Positions 54,481 through 64,000 of a DNA stretch of 64,000 nucleotides are shown here, one piece after another. The notes under the pieces are model-generated. The model was not told the origin of the DNA and searched no databases. It worked only from the letters and a program-made list of their open reading frames with translations. The stretch's first letter is position 1, and every line of letters starts with the position of its first letter. The DNA is from Halomonas sp. A11-A (GTDB lineage: Bacteria > Pseudomonadota > Gammaproteobacteria > Pseudomonadales > Halomonadaceae). Position numbers and translations under genes: made by a program. The stretch covers positions 22,207 through 86,206 of the forward strand of contig NZ_QGTM01000011.1 in assembly GCF_003182195.1 (NCBI RefSeq), in the 5' to 3' direction.

Positions 54481-55944
54481 GTGAGTCAGCAACCCTCCGA
54501 TACCGTCTTTCAGGAATGGCACGACAACCAGGCGCTTGCCGAGCAGATGATCCCGATGATCGGTAGGCTCTACCGTCACAACAACGTGGTCACCACCCTT
54601 TACGGGCGGTCGCTCTTCAACCGCAGCGTGATTCGCATCCTGAAGGACCACCGCTTCGTGCGTAAGGTCGAGGGTACCGAGCTCTCCGTAGGCGACACCT
54701 TCCCGCTGGTCCAGGCCATGGGCGAGCTCAACCTGGGCCCGGCCCACGTCGATGTCGGCAAGCTGGGCGTGGCCTTCAAGAAGCAGGGCGGCGGCGATGC
54801 CGTGGCCTTCCTGCGCAAGGAGCTGGCCGAGATCGTCGACAAGCACGACCCCGCCGGCAACAACGGCGAGCCCAAGGATGTCGTGCTCTACGGCTTCGGC
54901 CGCATCGGTCGCATCCTGGCTCGGGTGCTGGTGGAGAAGGCCGGTGGCGGCAACCTGCTGCGCCTGCGCGCCATCGTCGTGCGCGGTCGCGGCGACATCG
55001 CCAAGGATCTCGAGAAGCGCGCCAGCCTCTTGCGCCGCGACTCCGTCCACGGCCCCTTCGACGGCACCATCAGCGTCGACACCGAGGCGCGCACCATCAC
55101 CGCCAACGGCAACGTCATCCAGGTGATCTACGCCGATTCGCCCCAGGAGGTCGACTACACCGCCTACGGCATCGATAACGCCGTAGTGGTCGATAACACC
55201 GGCATCTGGCGCGACGAGGCTGGCCTCGGTCAGCACCTGGCGTGCAAGGGCGCCTCCAAGGCGCTGCTCACCGCGCCGGGCAAGGGCGATATCAAGAACA
55301 TCGTCTACGGCATCAACCACGATGACCTGAGCGCTGATGACCGCATCATCTCCGCGGCGTCGTGCACCACCAACGCTATCGTGCCGGTGCTCAAGGTGCT
55401 CAACGACGAGTTCGGCGTCGAGCATGGCCACGTCGAGACGGTGCACGCCTACACCAACGACCAGAACCTGATCGATAACTACCACAAGGGCGACCGTCGC
55501 GGCCGCAGCGCACCGCTCAACATGGTGCTGACCGAGACCGGCGCTGCCAAGGCGGTGGCCAAGGCGCTGCCGGAGTTGGCCGGCAAGCTGACCGGCAACG
55601 CCATCCGCGTGCCGACCCCGAACGTCTCCATGGCGATCCTCAACCTGCGCCTGGAGAAGGAGACCGACGCCGAGGCGCTGAACGACTTCCTGCGTCGCAT
55701 GTCCCTGGACTCCCCGTTCCAGAAGCAGATCGACTACGTCGACTCCCCCGAGGTGGTCTCCACCGACTTCGTCGGCAACCGTCACGCCGGCATCGTCGAC
55801 GCCAAGGCGACCATCGCCAATGGCAAGAATGTCGTGCTCTACGTCTGGTACGACAACGAGTTCGGCTACAGCTGCCAGGTGGTGCGCATCCTGCAGTACA
55901 TGTCCAACGTGCACTTCCTCAAGCTGCCGCGCGCCGGCGCCTGA
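54481..55944 (+). CDS. gap: Glyceraldehyde-3-phosphate dehydrogenase, long form
   Basis: The GTG at 54481 (GAGG 6 bases before) gives 487 residues, ~155 longer than GapA. The extra N-terminal ~135 residues (VFQEWHDNQALAEQMIPMIG, ...RSLFNRSVIRILKDHRFVRK) precede the NAD-binding start DVVLYGFGRIGRILARVLVE and the catalytic Cys in SAASCTTNAIVPVLK. C-terminal WYDNEFGYSCQVVRIL is conserved. This long type is known in Pseudomonas and halomonads and may have a gluconeogenic or NADP preference; cofactor choice cannot be read with certainty. Confidence 0.95.
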   Translation: MSQQPSDTVFQEWHDNQALAEQMIPMIGRLYRHNNVVTTLYGRSLFNRSVIRILKDHRFVRKVEGTELSVGDTFPLVQAMGELNLGPAHVDVGKLGVAFKKQGGGDAVAFLRKELAEIVDKHDPAGNNGEPKDVVLYGFGRIGRILARVLVEKAGGGNLLRLRAIVVRGRGDIAKDLEKRASLLRRDSVHGPFDGTISVDTEARTITANGNVIQVIYADSPQEVDYTAYGIDNAVVVDNTGIWRDEAGLGQHLACKGASKALLTAPGKGDIKNIVYGINHDDLSADDRIISAASCTTNAIVPVLKVLNDEFGVEHGHVETVHAYTNDQNLIDNYHKGDRRGRSAPLNMVLTETGAAKAVAKALPELAGKLTGNAIRVPTPNVSMAILNLRLEKETDAEALNDFLRRMSLDSPFQKQIDYVDSPEVVSTDFVGNRHAGIVDAKATIANGKNVVLYVWYDNEFGYSCQVVRILQYMSNVHFLKLPRAGA

Positions 55945-55964
55945 GGCGAGTCCACCGCTCGACC

Positions 55965-56000
55965 GACCCCCCCCGCCGGAGACGCTCCGGCGGGGGGGTC
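55965..56000 (+). terminator. Terminator after gap
   Basis: A GC-rich stem of about 16 bp (GACCCCCCCCGCCGGAG against CTCCGGCGGGGGGGTC, one bulged C) with a 3-base loop, followed by TGTTT. Confidence 0.8.
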
Positions 56001-56082
56001 TGTTTCTGGTGGGGGTGGCGGCCTGCCAGGCTGCGGCATTTTTTCCCTTGCCTCGGGTCACGCCTTGCGACCTTCGCTCAGG

Positions 56083-56111
56083 TGGTCAACGCCCGGCCTT
56101 GTCTTTATAAT
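56083..56111 (+). promoter_or_regulatory. Promoter of the nqr operon
   Basis: TGGTCA, 17 bases, perfect TATAAT. It lies 128 bases upstream of nqrA; a 7-bp hairpin (CCGAGCC-T-GGCTCGG, 56134-56148) is in the leader. Confidence 0.6.
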
Positions 56112-56238
56112 ACCGGGGATTTTTCGGGGTGGTCCGAGCCTGGCTCGGGCCCGACTGGTAACGTACTGACACGACAAGAATTCGAATCCATTCGAACCCC
56201 TTTCCTTCGTATATCCGATCCATCAACTGGGCGAGACT

Positions 56239-57588
56239 ATGATCGAAGTCAAGAAAGGCCTGGATCTCCCCATCGCGGGGGCGCCCGAGCAGCGCATCGA
56301 GGATGCGCGCCCGGTGCGTCACGTGGCGGTCCTGGGCACCGACTACGTCGGCATGAAGCCGACCATGGAGGTCCGGGAGGGAGACAAGGTAAAGCTGGGC
56401 CAACTTCTCTTTACCGACAAGAAGATTGATGGTGTGCGCTTCACCGCGCCGGCTGGCGGCGAGGTGATCGCCATCAACCGGGGCGAGAAGCGTCGCCTGC
56501 TCTCGGTGGTGATCAAGGTCGATGAGACCGAGGAGGCCGTCGAATTCAAGGCCCACGGGCGTGATGGCCTGGAAGGCCTGGAGCGTCAGGCGGTGGTCGA
56601 CCAGCTGGTCGAGTCTGGCCTGTGGACCGCGCTGCGCACCCGTCCCTACTCGCGCACCCCCGCCATCGACAGCAAGCCGTCCGACATCTTCGTCACCGCC
56701 GTCGATACCCACCCGCTGTGCCCCGATCCCGCCAAGATCATCAATGAGCAGCCCCAGGCGTTCGAGGATGGCCTCAAGGTGCTGGCTCGCCTGACCGACG
56801 GCAAGGTCTACCTGTGCACGGCGCCGGGCGCCCGGATTCCCGGTGGCGACGTCAAGGGTGTCCAGGTCGAGGAGTTCGGTGGCCCGCACCCGGCCGGTCT
56901 CGTCGGCACCCATATCCACTACCTCTCGCCCGTGGGCCTGCACAAGCGCGTGTGGCACATCGGCTACCAGGACGTGATCGCGTTCGGCAAGCTGTTCGCC
57001 GAGGGCAAGCTGGATGTCAGCCGCATCGTTGGTGTGGGCGGCCCGCGCGCCGAGAAGCCGCGCCTGCTGCGTACCCGCATCGGGGCCAGCACCGAGGAGC
57101 TGCTGGCCGGCGAGGTGGTCGAGCCGGATGATACTCGCGTGATCTCCGGTTCGGTCTTCTCTGGCTTCGCCTGCGAGGGCCGCCTGCGCTACCTGGGCCG
57201 CTTCCATAACCAGTTCAGCTTGCTCGAGGAAGGCAACAAGCGCGTCTTCATGGGCTGGTTGTCGCCGGGTGTCAACCGCCACTCGGTGCTGGGCATCTAC
57301 CTGTCCAAGTTCACCGGCCTCAAGGATTACGCGCCGACCACCTCCACCAATGGCTCCGAGCGGGCCATGGTGCCGGTGGGCGTCTACGAGGAGGTGATGC
57401 CGCTGGATATCCTGCCCACGCAGCTGCTGCGCTCGCTGATCGTCGGCGACATCGAGACTGCCATGCAGCTCGGGTGTCTGGAGCTGGATGAAGAGGACCT
57501 CGCCCTTTGCACCTACGTGTGCCCGGGCAAGTACGAATACGGTCCCATCCTGCGTGATAACCTCACCCTGATCGAGAAAGAGGCCTGA
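56239..57588 (+). CDS. nqrA: Na+-translocating NADH:quinone reductase subunit A
   Basis: NqrA is the quinone-side peripheral subunit of the sodium pump. The 449 residues start [20 protein letters not shown] and include [40 protein letters not shown] and the C-terminal [19 protein letters not shown]. First gene of nqrABCDEF. Confidence 0.98.
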   Translation: MIEVKKGLDLPIAGAPEQRIEDARPVRHVAVLGTDYVGMKPTMEVREGDKVKLGQLLFTDKKIDGVRFTAPAGGEVIAINRGEKRRLLSVVIKVDETEEAVEFKAHGRDGLEGLERQAVVDQLVESGLWTALRTRPYSRTPAIDSKPSDIFVTAVDTHPLCPDPAKIINEQPQAFEDGLKVLARLTDGKVYLCTAPGARIPGGDVKGVQVEEFGGPHPAGLVGTHIHYLSPVGLHKRVWHIGYQDVIAFGKLFAEGKLDVSRIVGVGGPRAEKPRLLRTRIGASTEELLAGEVVEPDDTRVISGSVFSGFACEGRLRYLGRFHNQFSLLEEGNKRVFMGWLSPGVNRHSVLGIYLSKFTGLKDYAPTTSTNGSERAMVPVGVYEEVMPLDILPTQLLRSLIVGDIETAMQLGCLELDEEDLALCTYVCPGKYEYGPILRDNLTLIEKEA

Positions 57589-57590
57589 TC

Positions 57591-58814
57591 ATGTCGATTC
57601 GACAGACACTCGATAATCTCGAGCCGCACTTCCACAAGGGTGGCAAGTACGAGAAGTTCTACCCCCTCTACGAGGCGGTGGACACCATCTTCTACTCCCC
57701 CCCCAGCGTGACCAAGACCACCGCCCACGTGCGTGACGGCGTCGACCTGAAGCGCATCATGATCACGGTGTGGCTGTGCACCTTCCCGGCGATGTTCTTC
57801 GGCATGTGGGCGGCGGGCTGGCAGGCCAACCTGGCCATCGCCGACGGCTACGCCTCCATGGGCGGCTGGCGCGAGGCGATCATGATGGTGCTGGCCTCCG
57901 GCCACAACCCGGACAGCCTGTGGGCCAACTTCGTGCTCGGCGCGACCTACTTCCTGCCGATCTACCTGGTGACCTTCGCCGTCGGTGGTTTCTGGGAGGT
58001 GCTGTTCGCGGTCAAGCGCGGCCACGAGGTCAACGAGGGCTTCTTCGTCACCTCCGTGCTCTATGCCCTGATCCTGCCGGCCACCATTCCGCTGTGGCAG
58101 GTGGCGCTCGGCATCACCTTCGGCGTGGTGATCGGCAAGGAGATCTTCGGCGGTACCGGCAAGAACTTCCTCAACCCGGCGCTGACCGGCCGTGCCTTCC
58201 TCTACTTCGCCTACCCGGCGCAGATCTCCGGGGATGCGGTATGGGTGGCGGCCGACGGCTTCACCGGGGCGACCGCGCTCTCCATCGCCTTCCAGGATGG
58301 CATGGCCGCCCTGACCAGCACCTACAGCTGGTGGGACGCCTTCCTCGGCTTCATGCCCGGCTCCGTGGGTGAGGTGTCGACCCTGGCGATCCTGATCGGC
58401 GCGGCGGTGCTGCTGTGGACGAAGATCGCCTCCTGGCGAATCATGCTCGGGGTCTTCCTCGGCATGGTGGCGACCAGTGCGCTGTTCAACCTGATCGGCT
58501 CCGACACCAACCCGATGTTCGCCATGCCCTGGTACTGGCACCTGGTGGTGGGCGGCTTCGCCTTCGGCATGGTGTTCATGGCCACCGACCCGGTGTCCGC
58601 CTCCATGACCAACCAGGGCCGCCTGCTGTTCGGCGTGCTGATCGGTGTGATGACCGTGCTGATCCGCGTGGTGAACCCGGCGTTCCCCGAGGGGATCATG
58701 CTGGCGATCCTGTTCGCCAACCTGTTTGCGCCGCTCATCGATCACTTCTTTGTTCAGGCCAACATCAAGCGCCGCAAGCTGCGTACCGGTGCACCGGCCG
58801 AGGAGACTGCCTGA
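57591..58814 (+). CDS. nqrB: Na+-NQR subunit B
   Basis: A 407-residue membrane subunit with about ten helices, binding riboflavin and covalent FMN. The flavin-accepting Thr is Thr228 in [29 protein letters not shown] and [25 protein letters not shown] stretches are conserved ([20 protein letters not shown]). Overlaps nqrC by one base (TGATG). Confidence 0.98.
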   Translation: MSIRQTLDNLEPHFHKGGKYEKFYPLYEAVDTIFYSPPSVTKTTAHVRDGVDLKRIMITVWLCTFPAMFFGMWAAGWQANLAIADGYASMGGWREAIMMVLASGHNPDSLWANFVLGATYFLPIYLVTFAVGGFWEVLFAVKRGHEVNEGFFVTSVLYALILPATIPLWQVALGITFGVVIGKEIFGGTGKNFLNPALTGRAFLYFAYPAQISGDAVWVAADGFTGATALSIAFQDGMAALTSTYSWWDAFLGFMPGSVGEVSTLAILIGAAVLLWTKIASWRIMLGVFLGMVATSALFNLIGSDTNPMFAMPWYWHLVVGGFAFGMVFMATDPVSASMTNQGRLLFGVLIGVMTVLIRVVNPAFPEGIMLAILFANLFAPLIDHFFVQANIKRRKLRTGAPAEETA

Positions 58815-59629
58815 TGGCACAGAGCAACAACTCCATCAAGAAGATCCTGACGGTGGCGTTCGCACTTTGCATCGTGTGTTCGGTCATCGTCTCCACCGCC
58901 GCGGTGGCGCTGCGTCCCATGCAGCAGCTCAACCAGGAGCTGGACCGCAAGACCAATATCCTGCGCGTCGCCAATCTCTATGAGCCCGGCATGGACGTGG
59001 AAGCGGCCTTCCGCGAGATCACCCCGCGGGTCGTCGACCTGCGCACCGGCGAGTACTCCGACCAGCACGACCCGGAGACCTTCGATGGCTTCGAGGCGCG
59101 GCGTGATCCGGCGGCGTCGCGGACCCTGTCCGGCGAGCGCGATCCGGCCGGCCTGGGCCGCGTCGAGAACTTCGCCACCGTCTACCTGGTGGGCGATCCC
59201 GACCAGCCCGAGCAGATCATCCTGCCCATCCGTGGCCAGGGCCTGTGGGGTCTGATGCGCGGCTTCCTCTCGGTGGAAGGTGACGGCAACACCATCGTCG
59301 GCATCACCTACTTCGAGCACAGCGAGACCCCCGGTCTCGGCGCCGAGGTCAACAACCCGCGCTGGCAGGCTCAGTGGAAAGGCAAGCAGGTCTTCGACAG
59401 CGAAGGCGACCTGACCCCTGCCATCCGCGTGGCCAAGGGCAGCGGCAGCGGTGACCACGAGGTCGACGGCCTCTCCGGTGCCACCCTGACCGCCAATGGC
59501 GTCAACAACATGCTGCAGTTCTGGCTGGGTCCGGAAGGCTTCGGCAACTACCTGGCCAAGTTCCGCAGCGGCGTCGATCAGGAAGACGCCCAGGACGCCG
59601 ACGTCGAACTCGAAGCGGAAGGAGCCTGA
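58814..59629 (+). CDS. nqrC: Na+-NQR subunit C
   Basis: The 271-residue subunit has one N-terminal membrane helix and a periplasmic FMN-binding domain with the flavinylated Thr224 in [28 protein letters not shown] and [18 protein letters not shown] are typical. A polyacidic tail ([17 protein letters not shown]) is unlike most relatives and fits a halophile. Confidence 0.98.
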   Translation: MAQSNNSIKKILTVAFALCIVCSVIVSTAAVALRPMQQLNQELDRKTNILRVANLYEPGMDVEAAFREITPRVVDLRTGEYSDQHDPETFDGFEARRDPAASRTLSGERDPAGLGRVENFATVYLVGDPDQPEQIILPIRGQGLWGLMRGFLSVEGDGNTIVGITYFEHSETPGLGAEVNNPRWQAQWKGKQVFDSEGDLTPAIRVAKGSGSGDHEVDGLSGATLTANGVNNMLQFWLGPEGFGNYLAKFRSGVDQEDAQDADVELEAEGA

Positions 59630-59631
59630 TC

Positions 59632-60300
59632 ATGGCGGATGCATCAACCAAGAGCGTCCTCACGGCGCCGGTCTTCAAGAACAACCCCATCGCGCTGCAG
59701 GTGCTCGGCATCTGCTCCGCGCTGGCGGTAACGACCAGCATGAGCGTGTCGCTGGTCATGACCCTTGCAGTGATCTTCGTGACGGCCTTCTCGAACCTGT
59801 TCGTGTCGCTGATCCGTCACCATATTCCCTCGTCCATCCGCATCATCGTGCAGATGACCATCATCGCCTCGCTGGTGATCGTGGTGGATCAGGTGCTCAA
59901 GGCGTACGCCTACGAGATGTCCAAGCAGCTCTCGGTGTTCGTCGGCCTGATCATCACCAACTGCATCGTCATGGGGCGTGCGGAAGGCTTCGCCATGCAG
60001 AACAGTCCGGGGCTGTCGTTCCTCGACGGCATCGGCAATGGCATTGGTTACGGCTTCATCCTGATGACCGTGGGCTTCTTCCGTGAGCTGTTCGGCTCCG
60101 GCAGCGTGTTCGGCTTCACCGTGCTCGAGACCGTGCAGAACGGTGGCTGGTACGTCCCCAATGGCCTGCTGCTGCTGCCGCCCTCCGCGTTCTTCATCAT
60201 CGGTCTGATCATCTGGGTGCTGCGTGCCGTGAACCCGGAGCAGATCGAGGAGAACGAGTTCAAGATGAAGCACAACACCGAACCGAAGGAGGCGGTGTAA
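59632..60300 (+). CDS. nqrD: Na+-NQR subunit D
   Basis: The 222-residue protein has six membrane helices; the conserved Cys of the NqrD/E intramembrane iron centre is in [18 protein letters not shown]. It is separated by two bases from nqrC and one from nqrE. Confidence 0.98.
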   Translation: MADASTKSVLTAPVFKNNPIALQVLGICSALAVTTSMSVSLVMTLAVIFVTAFSNLFVSLIRHHIPSSIRIIVQMTIIASLVIVVDQVLKAYAYEMSKQLSVFVGLIITNCIVMGRAEGFAMQNSPGLSFLDGIGNGIGYGFILMTVGFFRELFGSGSVFGFTVLETVQNGGWYVPNGLLLLPPSAFFIIGLIIWVLRAVNPEQIEENEFKMKHNTEPKEAV

Positions 60301-60301
60301 C

Positions 60302-60919
<618 letters not shown>

Positions 60920-60991
60920 GGCAGGTCGTGCTCTCCCGGCGGCCGGCTGTGCCGCCGGGGTCCAGACAACGTGAAGCAATAGGAAACCGAC

Positions 60992-62224
60992 ATGGTTGAT
61001 ACATCCGTCATCTTGCTCGGCGTGGTCATGTTCACCGTGGTCGTCATCGGCCTGGTACTGGTGATCCTGGCCGCTCGCAGCAAGCTCGTCAGCACCGGGG
61101 ACGTGACCATCGAGGTCAACGGCGACCCCGAGCATACCCTGACCACCCAGGCCGGCGGCAAGCTGCTCAACACCCTGGCGGCCAACGGCATCTTCCTCTC
61201 CTCCGCCTGCGGCGGCGGCGGCTCCTGCGCCCAGTGCAAGTGCCGCGTGATAGAGGGTGGCGGCGCCATCCTGCCCACCGAGGAGTCCCACTTCACCATG
61301 CGCGAGAAGAAGGAGGGGTGGCGCCTCTCCTGCCAGGTGCCGGTGAAGCAGGACATGAAGATCGAGGTGCCCGAGGAGGTCTTCGGCGTCAAGAAGTGGG
61401 AGTGCGAGGTCATCTCCAACCCCAACGTCGCCACCTTCATCAAGGAGCTCAACCTCAGGCTCCCCGAGGGTGAGAACGTCGACTTCCGCGCCGGCGGCTA
61501 CGTGCAGCTGGTGGCCCCCCCCTACGATATCTCCTTCTCCGACTTCGACATCGAGGAGGAGTACCGGAGCGACTGGGAGAAGTTCGACCTCTTCAAGATC
61601 CGCCACAAGAACAACGAGGAAGTCATCCGCGCCTACTCTATGGCGAACTACCCGGAAGAGAAGGGCATCCTCAAGTTCAACATCCGTATCGCCACGCCGC
61701 CGCCCAACACCAACCATCCGCCGGGCGTGATGTCCACCTACGTCTTCAGCCTGAAGCCGGGTGACAAGGTCACCGTGATGGGGCCCTTCGGCGAGTTCTT
61801 CGCCAAGGACACCGATGCCGAGATGGTCTTCATCGGCGGCGGTGCGGGCATGGCGCCGATGCGCAGCCACATCTTCGACCAGCTCAAGCGCCTCAAGACC
61901 AAGCGCAAGATCTCGTTCTGGTACGGCGCGCGCTCCTGGCGCGAGACCTTCTACAACGAGGAGTTCGACAAGCTGGCGGAGGAGTACGACAACTTCGAGT
62001 GGCACCTGGCGCTCTCCGACCCGCAGCCCGAGGACAACTGGGATGGCCCCACCGGCTTCATCCACAACGTCCTCTACGACATGTACCTCAAGGACCATCC
62101 GGCACCGGAGGACTGCGAGTACTACATGTGCGGGCCGCCCATGATGAACGCCTCGGTGATCAAGATGCTGCTCGATCTCGGGGTGGAGGAGGAGAACATC
62201 CTGCTGGACGACTTCGGCGGATGA
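60992..62224 (+). CDS. nqrF: Na+-NQR subunit F
   Basis: NqrF takes electrons from NADH. The 410 residues have one N-terminal helix, a [2Fe-2S] domain with [14 protein letters not shown] and RLSCQV, an FAD domain ([11 protein letters not shown]) and an NADH domain ([38 protein letters not shown]). It overlaps the apbE-like gene by ATGA. Confidence 0.98.
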   Translation: MVDTSVILLGVVMFTVVVIGLVLVILAARSKLVSTGDVTIEVNGDPEHTLTTQAGGKLLNTLAANGIFLSSACGGGGSCAQCKCRVIEGGGAILPTEESHFTMREKKEGWRLSCQVPVKQDMKIEVPEEVFGVKKWECEVISNPNVATFIKELNLRLPEGENVDFRAGGYVQLVAPPYDISFSDFDIEEEYRSDWEKFDLFKIRHKNNEEVIRAYSMANYPEEKGILKFNIRIATPPPNTNHPPGVMSTYVFSLKPGDKVTVMGPFGEFFAKDTDAEMVFIGGGAGMAPMRSHIFDQLKRLKTKRKISFWYGARSWRETFYNEEFDKLAEEYDNFEWHLALSDPQPEDNWDGPTGFIHNVLYDMYLKDHPAPEDCEYYMCGPPMMNASVIKMLLDLGVEEENILLDDFGG

Positions 62225-62979
62225 TCTCCCTCGCCGCGAGGCGATACCCGGGGCTGGCCATGCGGCCAGCCCTCATTCTATTCGCCCTGCTGATGCCACT
62301 GGCTCTGCTGGTGGGCTGTCGTCAGCAGGGGGAGTGGTTTCAGCTCGAGGGGGTGGCCCTCGGCACCGGCTATCACATCACGCTGAATGGCGACCTGGGC
62401 GAGGGCGAGTCCGCCCTGGTCGAGGCCGCCATCCAGGGTGAACTGGTCAGCCTCGACAGTGAGTTGGCGTTTCTACAAGGGGTTGTGACACCATCGTTAC
62501 CGCCGCTTCCCGGTGCGCAGGTGCCCGACGCCGTGGGCGAGACGCTGCGCGAGCAGCTTCGGGTCCTGGCCGTGGATCGCCTGTTCCGGGTGCTCGACGA
62601 GTTCGGCATCGCCAATGCCATGGTGGAGCTTGGCGGCGTGCTGCGGGCCCGCGGCATGGCCGGGCGTCATCCCTGGCGTGTGCGTCTGCCGCGCAGCGGG
62701 GCCGGCGAGGCGGAGACGCACGTCCTGCGCCTGCAGGATGCCGCCCTGGTGCACCGCGCCGTGCCGGAGCCCGCCGCCATCGAGGCCTCGGCCGCGGGTC
62801 GCGTGCTCGCGGTCAGCGCGGTGGCGCCCAGCGCCGAGGCCGCCCATCGCCTGGCGTGGGAGCTGCTCGCCGCCGCCCAGGACGACACCCTGGAACACCC
62901 GGCGCGCCTTGTGGTCCTCACCCCACAGGGAATCGAAATCCATACCGGATCTGCCCTCGAGCCGCTGCTCGACCGCTGA
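62221..62979 (+). CDS. Degenerate ApbE-like lipoprotein
   Basis: The normal neighbour of nqrF is apbE, the FMN transferase that flavinylates NqrB and NqrC. Here the 252-residue product (or 239 from the ATG at 62260, which puts a lipobox LALLVGC at the start) keeps only parts: [19 protein letters not shown], then after a deletion of roughly 100 residues [20 protein letters not shown] and [20 protein letters not shown], and [20 protein letters not shown]. The metal and catalytic motifs (SKGYAVD, TSGDY, HIIDPRTG) are missing or altered. It is unlikely to be active, so a second apbE should exist elsewhere in the genome if the pump is functional. Confidence 0.8.
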   Translation: MISLAARRYPGLAMRPALILFALLMPLALLVGCRQQGEWFQLEGVALGTGYHITLNGDLGEGESALVEAAIQGELVSLDSELAFLQGVVTPSLPPLPGAQVPDAVGETLREQLRVLAVDRLFRVLDEFGIANAMVELGGVLRARGMAGRHPWRVRLPRSGAGEAETHVLRLQDAALVHRAVPEPAAIEASAAGRVLAVSAVAPSAEAAHRLAWELLAAAQDDTLEHPARLVVLTPQGIEIHTGSALEPLLDR

Positions 62980-63006
62980 GCCCGGGCGTTGAGAAAGGAG
63001 AATGTC

Positions 63007-63261
63007 ATGACCGTCTGGATTATTGCCTTTGCCTTCATGCTGCTGATCATGGCCGCCATGGCCGTGGGGGTGATCCTCGGCCGCAAGCCCATCGCCGGCT
63101 CCTGCGGCGGCCTCAACCAGCTCGGCCTCAAGGAGGGCTGCGAGGTGTGCGGCGGCAAGGACGAGGTGTGTGAGGAGGAGAACCGCAAGCGTGGCAGCGT
63201 GCGCCGCCGCAGCGACGAGAGCCGCGGCGCCGACCTGGGCTACGACGCGACCCGGCGCTGA
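63007..63261 (+). CDS. nqrM: NqrM, Na+-NQR maturation factor
   Basis: NqrM is needed for iron insertion into the NqrD/E centre. The ATG at 63007 has a perfect AAAGGAG 6 bases upstream and gives 84 residues: one membrane helix (WIIAFAFMLLIMAAMAVGVIL) and four conserved cysteines in SCGGLNQLGLKEGCEVCGGK plus VC. An in-frame GTG/TTG start further upstream is not needed. The C-terminal ~25 residues are Arg-rich. Confidence 0.95.
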   Translation: MTVWIIAFAFMLLIMAAMAVGVILGRKPIAGSCGGLNQLGLKEGCEVCGGKDEVCEEENRKRGSVRRRSDESRGADLGYDATRR

Positions 63262-63267
63262 GGCAAC

Positions 63268-63284
63268 GGGGGGCAGCCCCCCCC
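63268..63284 (+). terminator. Possible terminator after nqrM
   Basis: GGGGGGC-A-GCCCCCC hairpin seven bases after the stop; no T tract. The tnpB element begins shortly after. Confidence 0.45.
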
Positions 63285-63318
63285 ATTCGGCTCGGCCTTG
63301 ACCAAAAAGCGCGACAAG

Positions 63319-63367
63319 CCTCGGCACTTCAGGCCGAGGAAGGATAGCGCGGGCGCCTCAGGCGCCC
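63319..63367 (+). repeat. Double-hairpin leader of tnpB element 2
   Basis: CCTCGGC/GCCGAGG stem with a 7-base loop, 11-base spacer, GGGCGCC-TCA-GGCGCCC stem. Same spacing as 44461-44509, different stem sequence. Confidence 0.8.
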
Positions 63368-63402
63368 TATACTACTGGATATAAATACAGCTTCGGGTCA
63401 CT

Positions 63403-64000
63403 ATGCAACGCCTCCAAGCCTTCAAATACGAACTGATGCCCAACGGCGAGCAGGTGCGGAAAATGCGCCAGTTTGCCGGCATGGCACGGTACGTGTTCAA
63501 CCGAGGGCTGGCGTTGCAAAAGGAGCGGTATGCAGCCGGTGAGAAGAAGTTGGGGTATGCGGCCTTGTGCAAGCAACTTACCGGCTGGCGTAACAGCGAC
63601 GACACGCCATGGCTCAAGGATGGGCCGACCCACCCGCTCCAGCAGTCGTTGAAGGATCTCGATCGCGCCTATGCCAACTTCTTCGCCAAGCGGGCGGACT
63701 TCCCGCGCTTCAAGAGGAAGGGTCAGCGTGACAGCTTCCGCTACCCCGATCCCAAGCAGATCCGGCTCGACCAGGGCAATCGGCGGCTCTACCTACCCAA
63801 GTTGGGTTGGCTACGTTTCCGCAAGAGCCGCGAGGTACTGGGAGCGGTCAAGAACGTCACCGTCAGCCAGTCGGCGGGGCGATGGTTCGTCTCGATCCAG
63901 ACTGAGCGTGAGGTCGCGGTGCCGGCGCCGATTGGCGGGGCTGTGGGCATCGACATGGGCGTGGCGCGGTTCGCCACGCTCTCCGATGGCAGCTACCTGG
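63403..64000 (+). CDS. tnpB: TnpB-family RNA-guided endonuclease (N-terminal part; runs off window)
   Basis: About 199 residues are visible, starting MQRLQAFKYELMPNGEQVRK with YVFNRGLALQKERYAAGEKK and FFAKRADFPRFKRKGQRDSF, and reaching the first RuvC Asp in VGIDMGVARFATLSDGSYL. It is a different TnpB lineage from the one at 44583 (longer wedge region, WRNSDDTPWLKD). No tnpA is seen before it. Confidence 0.92.
   Translation, partial: MQRLQAFKYELMPNGEQVRKMRQFAGMARYVFNRGLALQKERYAAGEKKLGYAALCKQLTGWRNSDDTPWLKDGPTHPLQQSLKDLDRAYANFFAKRADFPRFKRKGQRDSFRYPDPKQIRLDQGNRRLYLPKLGWLRFRKSREVLGAVKNVTVSQSAGRWFVSIQTEREVAVPAPIGGAVGIDMGVARFATLSDGSYL

Larger units (their letters stand above)
63303..64000 (+). mobile_element. 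Second tnpB-type IS200/IS605 element (left part)
   Basis: The left end follows TTGAC at 63298-63302, near the nqrM terminator, and carries hairpin A (63319-63339), spacer AAGGATAGCGC and hairpin B (63351-63367). The right end lies beyond the window. The boundary is inferred from similarity to the first element. Confidence 0.7.

Overview
The window is high-G+C bacterial chromosome, almost all coding, with no rRNA, tRNA or CRISPR visible. Gene order (accBC-prmA-dusB-fis-purH; proA-nadD-rsfS-rlmH-mrdA-rodA-mltB-rlpA-dacA-ybeD-lipB-lipA), an Nqr sodium pump with nqrM, a PPi-type phosphofructokinase, the long ~490-residue GAPDH, and DUF2333 and DUF3141 proteins point to a halophilic gammaproteobacterium of the Halomonadaceae (Halomonas-like). 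The genus is inferred from gene content, not from a marker gene.

Layout. 0.0-7.0 kb (minus): dsbD, then accB-accC-prmA-dusB-fis-purH (purH cut by the window edge). 7.1-12.2 kb: DUF2333 protein, ppa, a PP2C/kinase fusion whose catalytic residues look lost, and pfk. 12.4-17.7 kb: mpl-ubiX, facing a DedA-PAP2 fusion and a two-gene membrane/degenerate-GGDEF operon. 17.8-29.4 kb: the proline/NAD/ribosome-silencing/elongasome/lipoate block, closed by convergent lipB and lipA. 29.5-34.3 kb: a LysR regulator divergent from a degenerate biotin-carboxylase-like gene, then a PhaC-like DUF3141 protein with a repetitive tail. 34.4-37.6 kb: topA and its coupled partner. 37.7-44.3 kb: an RND efflux operon whose outer-membrane factor carries an extra N-terminal substrate-binding-like domain. 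44.3-46.5 kb: a small accessory patch with a NYN-domain remnant, an IS200/IS605-type tnpB element, a 46-residue microprotein and a GIY-YIG-like protein. 46.6-56.0 kb: frameshifted ybiT, an lpp-like lipoprotein gene flanked by two L,D-transpeptidases, mfd and gap. 56.1-63.3 kb: nqrABCDEF, a degenerate apbE-like gene and nqrM. 63.3-64.0 kb: the start of a second tnpB element. No gene-free stretch exceeds 300 bases; the longest, 44291-44582, holds the NYN remnant and the left end of the first tnpB element.

The main themes worth follow-up are: (i) several apparent pseudoenzymes beside or within conserved loci (PP2C/kinase, biotin carboxylase, ApbE, GGDEF); (ii) a TolC-type channel fused to a periplasmic-binding-like domain; (iii) two near-identical 15-bp PsrA-like boxes, one before accBC and one overlapping the efflux promoter; (iv) two unrelated-looking tnpB elements that share an exactly spaced double-hairpin leader with covarying stems.
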